Of a stretch of DNA of 64,000 bases, positions 52,301-58,868 are shown piece after piece; within the stretch, counting starts at the first letter, position 1, and each line of letters begins with the position of its first letter. Position numbers and translations under genes: made by a program. The stretch is from positions 1 to 64,000 of the forward strand of contig JAIYCU010000016.1 of NCBI GenBank assembly GCA_027487835.1, in the 5' to 3' direction. The stretch comes from Bacteroidota bacterium (GTDB lineage: Bacteria; Bacteroidota; Bacteroidia; UKL13-3). The notes beneath the pieces were generated by a model, which had not been told where the DNA came from, ran no database searches, and saw nothing but the letters and a program-made list of their open reading frames with translations.

Positions 52301-54505
52301 TATACTGCAGGTAGCAAATACAAATGGACATCCAATGGGGGAACTATTCAAGGTATTAATGATTCAAATGTAGTAAACATTATTTTTGGAAATGCCGCCG
52401 CCTCCTTTATCAATGCAACTGATAGTGCTACCTCAACAGGTTGTAAAACCACCAGCAGCAACTTAACTATTACACATAAACAAAGTCCAACAATTCCTAA
52501 TATTACGGGTCCATCTAGCATTTGTGAAAATACAAGTGGAACTTATTTTACCTCCCCTGTTTCAGGCCGTGCCTACAAATGGACCCTCAATGGAGGAACC
52601 ATTAATGCAGGGCAAAATACCAGTGGTATTAGCGTGCTTTGGGGCGGGGCGGGATCTGGAAACTTGATTTTATTAGATTCAAACATTAGTAATAATTGCA
52701 AAACAAGTTCCCTACCCTATACAGTTACAAAAAATCTAGTGCCTACCCCTATCATTAGCGGTTTGGATAGCTTATGCGCTAACTCAATAGGGCAATATGC
52801 TGTTGATTCTAATAACGGAAGAAGGTATACCTGGACAGTTTCAGGTGGGTTTATTTTTAATGGACAAAACACAAACGTATTGCAAGCAAGTTGGCTCGAT
52901 TCGGGCTGGAAAATTATAACTTTAAAAGACAGCGTATCTGCCACAGGATGCAAGTCAACAGCGAGTAAGTCTATATTTGTTAATCCTCAACCGATAATAG
53001 TTATTAATGGCCCATTGACTGTATGTGCAAATGATATTAAAACTTACTATACCAATTCAAATGGTTTAAATTTTAGAAAATGGAATGTAATTGATGGCTT
53101 GATCCTAAGCAATCCTAATAATGATACCATTACTATAAAATGGGGAGCCACTAATTCAGGGGTGGTTCAACTCATGGATAGTGTGATAACAACCGGTTGT
53201 AAGAATATATTTGAAAGGATTGTAGTAATCAATTCAAATCCATCTCCAGCCATTACTGGGAAAACCAATAATTGCGCAAATGAGGTAACAAGTTATCAAA
53301 CCCCTTCGAACAATGGAAGAAACTATCTATGGAATGTTAATGGCGGAATCCTAAATGGAACTGAAAACGCAAGCACCATAGAAGTAAAATGGAATAATGC
53401 AGGAGTTGGAACCTTAACGGTTTTGGATAGTAATACCATAACTGGATGTAAAACGCTTAGCACTAGTTATGCGGTAAACATATATCCAAATCCAACAAAA
53501 CCGATTATTAACGGGAATACCAAGTTGTGTGAAAATTCAAATTATATTTATTCTATCGCTTCTGATTCTGGCAGAATAAGTAAATGGAATTTAACAGCAG
53601 GTGAAATATTAAATGGCCAAGGAAGTTCTACCTTAACTATCAAATCCAGCAATTTGGGTCAAACCAAATTAACTGTAATTGATAGCATACTATTTAGTGG
53701 GTGTAAATCGATAAGCGACACCTTGCTTTTAACGGTGAATAATAAGCCTTCACCCGTAATTTCTGGAAGGGATTCTATTTGTGAAAATGCAATTGAATTC
53801 TATAGTACAAGCGCCAATTTAAATAGGATTTACAATTGGCAAGTAACAGGTGGATCCATTAATGCTGGACAATTAACCAATAGCATTGAAGTTAAATGGA
53901 ACAATGCCGGAATTGGAAATATAATCCTATTAGATTCGAATACCAGCAGCAATTGCAGCGGCATTGGTTCAAAGCAAATTTCAAAAATTGCATTTCCTGA
54001 ACCTATTAGTATCATAGGTAAAAAAGATGTTTTTGATTTATCTACCCATGGTTATTCTGTTCAACTAGAAGGAGGCGTTAATTATTTTTGGAAGGGAACC
54101 AATGGCAATTTAATAGCTGGCCAAGGAAGCAATGCCGTGCAAGTAATGTGGGGCAATCCAGGTAGCGGCAAATTATTGGTTCAAGCCAACAGAGTTGGAT
54201 GCACGGTAAGTGATTCGATGGCTGTAAATATTGGCGTAAGTGGTTTGTTGGATCAAGATTTAATGACCATAAAAGTTTATCCTAATCCAGTGAAAGACCT
54301 ACAAAACTTGGAGATACTTAAATCCACAAACCAAGATTACTCAATTGAAGTTTTCGACATGCACGGCAAGGCGGTTGGGGTTCCTGTCTTCAAAGTAAAC
54401 AGTGGGATATTTCAAATTAATGTGTCTGAAATGGCTGCTGGCATTTACTTGGTTTACATCAATGGTGCAGAGAAGGTATTGAATTATAAACTAATCAAAT
54501 TATAA
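49370..54505 (+). CDS. giant secreted SBBP / Ig-like repeat protein with T9SS tail
   Basis: 1711 residues from the ATG at 49370 (signal peptide KKILYYLLPIFTLINIPKGN). Order: an N-terminal DUF7948-like domain about 30-255 (GFVENKGQIHDQFNQ), then SBBP repeats to about 700 with the strand IWGTYYGG seen at least seven times. Next come eleven Ig/PKD-like repeats of about 80 residues (51480-54230), each opening with a PxIxGxxxxC motif and closing with a TGCK-type Cys; the eleventh lacks the first Cys. It ends in a T9SS sorting domain (IKVYPNPVKDLQNLEI ... MAAGIYLVYING). Probably a surface adhesin or matrix protein; the ligand is unknown. Confidence 0.88.
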   Translation: MKKILYYLLPIFTLINIPKGNCIEVNNKNLMQANSGFVENKGQIHDQFNQANKKVKFSLALNGLNLHLTSHGFSYDTYTSTFLKEKPVSITFHRIDVTLIGSNQNPEIITEGKSIDYLNFYTTGTIGDEATAVYSYQKVKYLEIYPGIDLEFVSQSNGEKAVKYNFIVHPGADMGLIKLKYQGAISTDLIDGRISITLKSDKLEESIPESYELESGKKSLVYYEKIGENEYGFASKEINKNATLVIDPYSLRIWGTYYGNTNEDFGYAGGLDSLGNVYMGGVTTSTSSIATSGAYQTVLGANGIYDCFVVKFTNAGVRIWGTYYGGASTEYLGGLAVEKSGNLYFSGRSESNTVIASSGAHQSTYGGNTDAILVKLNSSGFRLWGTYYGGSLSDVGEDVAIDPLGGVLIGGGTASTTGIATSGAHQTVFGGNEDGFIAKFNANGVRMWGSYYGGSGLEFIGSLCLNNSGNAYMQGYTMSTNAISTAGAHQVAIGSTTASDVFIAKFSPTGTRIWGTYYGGANYEEIGPICADSLNNIYVGGRTNSPTNIHTSNGFDTTFTGFEDGFLAKFNGDGVRLWGSYFGNSGSDFINSMVCDSVGNIFFGNSTNSTGLATAGAHQFVNAGAYDGMLIKFNSAGERLYSTYYGGNNYDNLYITSIDRNGGIYAAGSTSSSMAISTPGSHQPNISFSNDAFTVKFFDCTMERPVIGGPANLCINSTAKFGVQALPGHVYSWTSSSGGTIIAGQNTDSITVSFLTTGAFLVCRDSIPATGCVMSSASFFVNVFNPTPSITSANSACAFSQGTASVINNTGRIYNWVVTRGSIISGQGTNAISIGWDSAGTGTIVVTDSAAGFGCKATSPIKNVTLNPVPSIPTFTGLSLVCVSTISNYLAPTNPGRFYRWMVTGGNISSGANTNSINVNWGAAGAGTVTLIDSFNTTGCKSTSNPFPTTINTKPIQPVITGLNSVCTGVVQTYTVPYTAGSKYKWTSNGGTIQGINDSNVVNIIFGNAAASFINATDSATSTGCKTTSSNLTITHKQSPTIPNITGPSSICENTSGTYFTSPVSGRAYKWTLNGGTINAGQNTSGISVLWGGAGSGNLILLDSNISNNCKTSSLPYTVTKNLVPTPIISGLDSLCANSIGQYAVDSNNGRRYTWTVSGGFIFNGQNTNVLQASWLDSGWKIITLKDSVSATGCKSTASKSIFVNPQPIIVINGPLTVCANDIKTYYTNSNGLNFRKWNVIDGLILSNPNNDTITIKWGATNSGVVQLMDSVITTGCKNIFERIVVINSNPSPAITGKTNNCANEVTSYQTPSNNGRNYLWNVNGGILNGTENASTIEVKWNNAGVGTLTVLDSNTITGCKTLSTSYAVNIYPNPTKPIINGNTKLCENSNYIYSIASDSGRISKWNLTAGEILNGQGSSTLTIKSSNLGQTKLTVIDSILFSGCKSISDTLLLTVNNKPSPVISGRDSICENAIEFYSTSANLNRIYNWQVTGGSINAGQLTNSIEVKWNNAGIGNIILLDSNTSSNCSGIGSKQISKIAFPEPISIIGKKDVFDLSTHGYSVQLEGGVNYFWKGTNGNLIAGQGSNAVQVMWGNPGSGKLLVQANRVGCTVSDSMAVNIGVSGLLDQDLMTIKVYPNPVKDLQNLEILKSTNQDYSIEVFDMHGKAVGVPVFKVNSGIFQINVSEMAAGIYLVYINGAEKVLNYKLIKL

Positions 54506-54561
54506 GCTTAGCAATTGGCTTTTCGCTTAGCTCCAAAAGTGATTTTAGGAGCCAATGCCTC

Positions 54562-56274
54562 CTATTTCACCTTATAATAAATTAACCCGTTATTAGAAGC
54601 AAGGCAAAAGTTAAGCGTATTTGGGTCGGCCAGTTTATAGATATCTAAGCCTTTTTGGTCCATATAATCTTCATACACAGAAAGCGCCAGCTTTGGAAAT
54701 ATAAGCCCTGTATTTTTTGCTATGCCCATTTTTCTATCTAGAAAAAACGCGCCATAACTATTCCCTTTTCGGTAACCGTAGAGTCTATCGTTTAAGAAAT
54801 ACTTTTCCCTAAAGTTTATTTCATTCTTCCAAATCTGATCAAATTCAATGGGAAGTAGTGCCATGTTTTGAGTATTGATGAGTCCAAACTTTCCCTCCTT
54901 TTTCACTACAAAAATTCCTTGGTGATAGGTTTTCAAACAACGGTTTGCATCCACGCTATAAATATTTTGTTTCTTAAAAATAAATTGTCCGGGTTGTTCA
55001 TCATCATCCCTTTTATACCCCAATTCATCAAAGCTAAAACCGATGTACTCATATATAATTGGAACCATCAACAAACCTTTTTCATTTAAGAGTCCAAAAC
55101 GCCATTTGCCAGCGATATCTTTAATCCCAGCCATGTACATACTACTAATTGGGTTATCAAAATCGATGTATTGATTGCGTAAATAAATCAAAGAATCATA
55201 TACTTCGGTTGAACGTTTATTCGCTGAAAGATATAAGCCATATTTCTTATCCTTATAAAAAACCAAAGGCTCCTTTTGAAATTGATGCGTGTAGGGTTCG
55301 GCAAAAAACACCTGCTCTCCTTCTGCCAATTCTACCCTAAAAACACCATACAAAAAGGCCTTTTCATTTAAAGGTTTAAAGTGAACGGGGGTATTAGATT
55401 TCTTGCCTACCTCATCACCCAAAGGTCCTTGTTCTTCCGACACACCATCGCCATCAACTACAGGTACATAATCTTCTCCGCCACCTGCACCTTCTCCAGC
55501 CCCCTCAAAAGCGCCTTCACCAGGTTCTGGAATTTGGGCGCTTTGTGTATTGATATAAGGCTTACGTTTATGTTCTCCACTCTTTTCATCATAATATATT
55601 ACATCATGTCCCTTATTTCCGTTTTGATCTAGGTAGGTACAAATCAAAACCCTTTCTTCATAACTCTGGGTCTTTTCTATTTTAAAATTAGACACACGAG
55701 ACAATAAGGGTGTAAGCATTATTTGTTTTTGACCATCATAAAGTAGGATGCTAACCATCCTGTCCATATGCATAGCCAAAATGGCTATATTACCTTTATT
55801 TGCTTTGGCTGCGGGCGAAACCACCATTTGAAACCTGTACACATTTTCGGCAAGTAATCTCTCTCCTTTTAGTGTATAAAAATTGCTATTAGTGCCTGAA
55901 TATGCACTTTCGGTTCCTACAATAATTCCGGCATCTAGGTAAGTAAAATGATTGTGTTCACTTTGGGTAATAATTTCTTTCGTTCCAACCAATATTCCTT
56001 TATGTCCTCTTTGTTCTCGGTTTGAACCAAGATTATGATTTGCACTATCTATACTTGTAAATTCAAACACATTTTTGCCTATAGGCGACAAGTAAGCATA
56101 GCGAGCACTCAATACCATTTTGCCATCCACATCAGATAAACCAAACAAATTTCCTACGCGATAAGGCACCAGAATTTTGTCTTGCGCGCTCGTGTTTAAA
56201 GCATTCATGACCATCAGCGTCAAAATGAATAAACGCAAAAGTGTTTTATCTGCTTGAAATCTATTTGGTTTCAT
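54562..56274 (-). CDS. exported WG-repeat protein
   Basis: 570 residues with a signal peptide (LLRLFILTLMVMNALNTSAQ) and WG-type repeats, e.g. NLFGLSDVDGKMVLSARYAY, RFGLLNEKGLLMVPIIYEYI and KFGLINTQNMALLPIEFDQI, beta-hairpin units found in exported Bacteroidota proteins. A Gly/Glu-rich insert (EPGEGAFEGAGEGAGGGED, followed by another acidic stretch) interrupts the middle, near residues 247-290. No T9SS tail or lipobox is seen. Function unknown. It is driven by a good promoter at 56280-56309 and converges with the 1711-aa gene. Confidence 0.78.
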   Translation of the reverse strand: MKPNRFQADKTLLRLFILTLMVMNALNTSAQDKILVPYRVGNLFGLSDVDGKMVLSARYAYLSPIGKNVFEFTSIDSANHNLGSNREQRGHKGILVGTKEIITQSEHNHFTYLDAGIIVGTESAYSGTNSNFYTLKGERLLAENVYRFQMVVSPAAKANKGNIAILAMHMDRMVSILLYDGQKQIMLTPLLSRVSNFKIEKTQSYEERVLICTYLDQNGNKGHDVIYYDEKSGEHKRKPYINTQSAQIPEPGEGAFEGAGEGAGGGEDYVPVVDGDGVSEEQGPLGDEVGKKSNTPVHFKPLNEKAFLYGVFRVELAEGEQVFFAEPYTHQFQKEPLVFYKDKKYGLYLSANKRSTEVYDSLIYLRNQYIDFDNPISSMYMAGIKDIAGKWRFGLLNEKGLLMVPIIYEYIGFSFDELGYKRDDDEQPGQFIFKKQNIYSVDANRCLKTYHQGIFVVKKEGKFGLINTQNMALLPIEFDQIWKNEINFREKYFLNDRLYGYRKGNSYGAFFLDRKMGIAKNTGLIFPKLALSVYEDYMDQKGLDIYKLADPNTLNFCLASNNGLIYYKVK

Positions 56275-56279
56275 AAAAA

Positions 56280-56309
56280 CGAAAGTATTTGAAATGGGTT
56301 GAAATGCAA
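56280..56309 (-). promoter_or_regulatory. promoter of the WG-repeat gene
   Basis: Minus strand: TTG (56307-56309), 19 bases, TACTTTCG (56280-56287), one mismatch from TAnnTTTG. It ends 5 bases before the ATG, implying a very short or absent leader. Confidence 0.55.
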
Positions 56310-56468
56310 ACCCCTATCGAATAAACTCTTCAAAATTTTGAAATTGTTCTATACATATTCTTTTTAGGGGGATTTAGGTTTGTTTAATGCTTGGTGATTT
56401 GATTACTAGTATCGAAGAAGTGAGCAGATTTTTCAATTTATTTTTTTAATCTTTTAACAAATGTTTCA

Positions 56469-56942
56469 ATGAAACAAAATCAATTAAATGCAGACATTCC
56501 TGCTTCAGTTGTCAAAGAAGCAATGGATGCCTTAGAGTTGGCGTACAGCAAACTCAAACCTTATCTCTTAACAGACATTACCAAGAGTCAGCTCGATGGC
56601 TACGCCCGAATGGGCGAAAGTGGGAAGACGTTTGTGAATTCTATTTACGATTGCATCCAACAGGATGAGAATTTGATTCCGCGTTCCTACAGCAAGGAAG
56701 AGGCTTTGGCCGACAAAAACTTCTATGCTAACATGAGCGATTTAGGCACCAGAATTGAACACATTTCTGGGATTGTAAACATGAATTGCGACTTGGCAGG
56801 CATTGAGATGCTCGACTTTGCCAATGAGGTGTATTTTACCATTAAACGTAGAAATCAAGAAGGAGATCCTGTTGGGATGGCTATGTTTGATATGGTTAAA
56901 TCCTATTACCAAAAGAAACCGCGAAAAAGCAAGGAGGCTTAG
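56469..56942 (+). CDS. uncharacterised cytoplasmic helical protein
   Basis: 157 residues, no signal peptide, predicted all-helical, ending in a basic tail (KSYYQKKPRKSKEA). I do not recognise the family. Recognisable stretches are DALELAYSKLKPYLLTDI, YARMGESGKTFVNSIYDC and DLGTRIEHISGIVNMNCDL. The gene stands alone: 194 bp upstream without a consensus promoter, and a strong terminator 19 bases downstream. The length, open frame and terminator argue that it is real. Confidence 0.75.
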   Translation: MKQNQLNADIPASVVKEAMDALELAYSKLKPYLLTDITKSQLDGYARMGESGKTFVNSIYDCIQQDENLIPRSYSKEEALADKNFYANMSDLGTRIEHISGIVNMNCDLAGIEMLDFANEVYFTIKRRNQEGDPVGMAMFDMVKSYYQKKPRKSKEA

Positions 56943-56960
56943 TCCTTCTTAATTATGTTG

Positions 56961-56994
56961 AAACCCGGAATTTATTAAGTTCCGGGTTTTTTTT
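56961..56994 (+). terminator. intrinsic terminator of the 157-aa gene
   Basis: AAACCCGGAA pairs with TTCCGGGTTT around a 9-base loop, followed by T-rich sequence. Confidence 0.85.
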
Positions 56995-57068
56995 GCCTCG
57001 ATTTTGCAAACAAAAGGGCGACGCCTCGACTCGACTCGGCAACCAGACCACCAATTAGGCTCGGCAAG

Positions 57069-57362
57069 TCATCAATAAGGCAAAATTTATCATCAATAAG
57101 ACTCGGCGAGTCATCAATAAGGCAAAATTTGTCATCAATAAGACTCAACAAGTCATCAATAAGGCAAAATTTGTCATCAATAAGGCTCGGCGGGTCATCA
57201 ATAAGGCAAAATTTATCATCAATAAGACTCGGCGAGTCATCAATAAGACCAAATTTGTCATCAATAAGGCTCGGCGAGTTATCAATAAGACCAAATTTGT
57301 CATCAATAAGGCAAAATTTATCATCAATAAGGCTCAGCGGGTCATCAATAAGGCGCCTCGGC
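57069..57362. repeat. 14-unit tandem array of 21 bp with two alternating unit types
   Basis: Fourteen units of exactly 21 bp. Each begins with TCATCAATAAG (one unit has TTATCAATAAG) and continues with either type A (GCAAAATTTA/G or ACCAAATTTG) or type B (ACTCGGCGAG, GCTCGGCGGG, ACTCAACAAG). A and B alternate except where units 8-9 and 11-13 are shuffled. Degenerate copies extend to about 57035 on the left and GC-rich text (to about 57380) on the right. Because 21 is a multiple of 3 both strands stay open, giving 7-residue repeats such as SSIRQNL, but no start signal or family supports a gene. The whole gap 56995-57411 holds nothing else. Confidence 0.9.
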
Positions 57363-57411
57363 TCTGCTCAGCGACCGATGAGATAGTCAGTCATTTGTCA
57401 GAAGCCAGTCG

Positions 57412-57840
57412 CTAGCTACCAATTGCTTCCCAATACTTCTTGCCATAGCTGCAAAAAATTTCTTCGTAGGGTTTTAGGGTGCGGGTAGCTTGCAAGCAAA
57501 CTTGTTGCTTTTCATCCAAAACAATTTTGGCATTATTCTTAAAGTTTGAACCTATTAAGCCACTTGCATCGTTGGCATATTTGGCAAAACAATCTGTATG
57601 CATGCAATCTAAAATGCTACCATTGGGCAATACCATAAAATATTTGTTATGTCCTATGGAGGCTCTGGCATCAGCTTCTGCCTTGCTTAATATTTCACCT
57701 TTGAAGTAGCAAATGATTTCGTCTTTGTAAATAGAGATGGCCGTATATAAGCCTTTACCTGTTGCGGGTATTTGAGAATCCATGCAATATAAATACTCTT
57801 GCTCTTGGGCTTCTATGGCATCTTCAAATGGTGTTTTCAT
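57412..57840 (-). CDS. small SET-domain protein
   Basis: 142 residues forming a minimal SET domain, the lysine methyltransferase fold. Visible are the N-terminal SQIPATGKGLYTAISIYKDE and YFKGEI strands, the SAM-pocket/knot segment KYANDASGLIGSNFKNNA in place of the NHxCxPN motif, and TLKPYEEIFCSYGKKYW (GEE..xxYG region). No pre-SET or post-SET Cys cluster is present. Substrate unknown. It follows the phosphatase gene by 36 bases in the same direction. Confidence 0.82.
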   Translation of the reverse strand: MKTPFEDAIEAQEQEYLYCMDSQIPATGKGLYTAISIYKDEIICYFKGEILSKAEADARASIGHNKYFMVLPNGSILDCMHTDCFAKYANDASGLIGSNFKNNAKIVLDEKQQVCLQATRTLKPYEEIFCSYGKKYWEAIGS

Positions 57841-57876
57841 TTATGTATTCCTTTTGGTGAAAGATATCCAATAAGT

Positions 57877-58485
57877 TTATTTTATTTGAGAAAACACCCA
57901 CCACATTTCTTGGGCAATTTCTAAACTTCTCTCGTGGTACTTTTCATCTTGCAAAGGAGTATTGTCAAATGCTTTTGGGTCGTTATACATTATTGGAAAT
58001 CTTGCTTCTGCACCTAATACCAATGGGCAAGCCTCATCTGCACTGTTGCAGGTCATGATGGCTCCAAACTCACTTTTAGGATTAAAATCGTGATGGTAAG
58101 TTTTAGAGAAACAAATGATTGGACTTTCGTTTTCTGCATACTTTACCGCATACACAGGATTATCTGTTTGACTCAATTGATGTATTTGAAATCCTTGCTT
58201 GCTTAGTGTTTCAGCAACTTTAGGAAACATTGCTGTGGCTTCTGTTCCCCCAGAATAACAAAAAACGTTCTTGATATCAAAATCATAGGCCATTGTTTGC
58301 GCCCAAATTTGAGATAAATGGCTTCTGCGAGAATTGTGCGTGCAAATGAAGTTTAAGCGTATTGTATTCTGATGCTCCTTTTTTAATTGGATATAATTAA
58401 CTAATTCTTGTAACACTTCTTTGCGTTCTGCTGAAATATTTTCAACTGAAAACGATTGAATTGATTTGATGATTTGAGGATTCAT
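57877..58485 (-). CDS. low-molecular-weight phosphatase / arsenate reductase-like protein
   Basis: 202 residues from the ATG at 58485. The P-loop is NFICTHNSRRSHLSQIWAQ (CxxNxxRS, nucleophile Cys), as in LMW tyrosine phosphatases and ArsC of the thioredoxin-coupled class. Later parts (CYSGGTEATAMFPKVAETL, IMTCNSADEACPLV, DPKAFDNTPLQDEKYHERS) match the longer Bacteroidota group often annotated as protein-tyrosine-phosphatase and found with acr3. Two further Cys in TCNSADEAC could serve a thiol relay. The frame is open to a TTG at 58518, but only the ATG gives the usual N terminus, whose first codons are made of the flanking ATCAAATC repeats. Confidence 0.85.
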   Translation of the reverse strand: MNPQIIKSIQSFSVENISAERKEVLQELVNYIQLKKEHQNTIRLNFICTHNSRRSHLSQIWAQTMAYDFDIKNVFCYSGGTEATAMFPKVAETLSKQGFQIHQLSQTDNPVYAVKYAENESPIICFSKTYHHDFNPKSEFGAIMTCNSADEACPLVLGAEARFPIMYNDPKAFDNTPLQDEKYHERSLEIAQEMWWVFSQIK

Positions 58486-58520
58486 TGATTTGATGATTAT
58501 GTGATTTGATGATTTCAATC
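58461..58520. repeat. left low-complexity arm flanking the four-helix-bundle gene
   Basis: Repeats of TTGATTTGATGATT type (minus strand AATCATCAAATC). GATTTGAGGATT at 58471-58482 is the exact inverse of AATCCTCAAATC at 58777-58788 on the other side of the gene. Confidence 0.7.
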
Positions 58521-58755
58521 AATATTCTGTTTCGTCAGCTTCTTTTGCAACAATTTTAAGTTTATGAAGAAAATCTGCTTTGCTTTCTGCATTCTGTGCT
58601 TCAGCTATATTAGCACCTATTGAAGTTCCTGATTTTAATAATTGCCTAGAGATTACATATTTTCTTTTTTCCTCCAATAACTCGCAATATTTCACAACCA
58701 TTAAAGCAAACTCAAAACTTTCCCTTACAATCTCATTGTCCTTATCATTTCTCAT
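58519..58755 (-). pseudogene. truncated four-helix-bundle (S23/IVS-type) protein gene
   Basis: 78 residues matching the N-terminal two-thirds of the four helix bundle protein family (usually about 115-125 residues): ESFEFALMVVKYCELL, RKYVISRQLLKSGTSIGANI, AEAQNAESKADFLHKLKIVA, KEADETEY. It stops with TGA directly after EY, where the family continues with WL. The codons after the TGA read L-K and then dissolve into ATCAAATC repeats, and the downstream phosphatase frame is the same frame. It is flanked by inverted low-complexity repeats and splits acr3 from the phosphatase. It may be a decayed gene or a short functional form. Confidence 0.75.
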
Positions 58756-58772
58756 TTTAAAGTATCACTATT

Positions 58773-58868
58773 AAAAAATCCTCAAATCGCCCCATCTTCA
58801 AATCTTCAAATCAACCCATCTCCAAATCAACCCATCTTCAAATCAACCCATCTTCAAATCAATACATC
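58773..58868. repeat. right low-complexity arm: 16-bp repeats
   Basis: After AATCCTCAAATC (58777-58788), about four 16-bp units of ATCTTCAAATCAACCC follow with small changes (ATCTCC, ATCAATAC), running into the last codons of acr3. In orientation they mirror the arm at 58461-58520. Confidence 0.8.

Noticed and set aside
49349-54505. Prophage tail fibre or transposon origin for the 1711-aa gene
   Set aside because: The signal peptide, SBBP repeats and T9SS tail explain it fully as a secreted host protein, and no phage genes are near.
57069-57362. Possible CRISPR array
   Set aside because: Units are 21 bp with only two recurring tails; there are no unique spacers and no cas genes.
57129-57386. 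85-codon plus-strand and 60-codon minus-strand frames through the tandem array (SSIRQNL repeats)
   Set aside because: The 21-bp period keeps all frames free of stops by construction. There is no start context, signal peptide or family, and both strands are open equally.
58519-58521. TGA read as selenocysteine or tryptophan
   Set aside because: No SECIS-like hairpin is apparent, and the many other genes here use TGA as an ordinary stop (e.g. the nuoG ATGA overlap).
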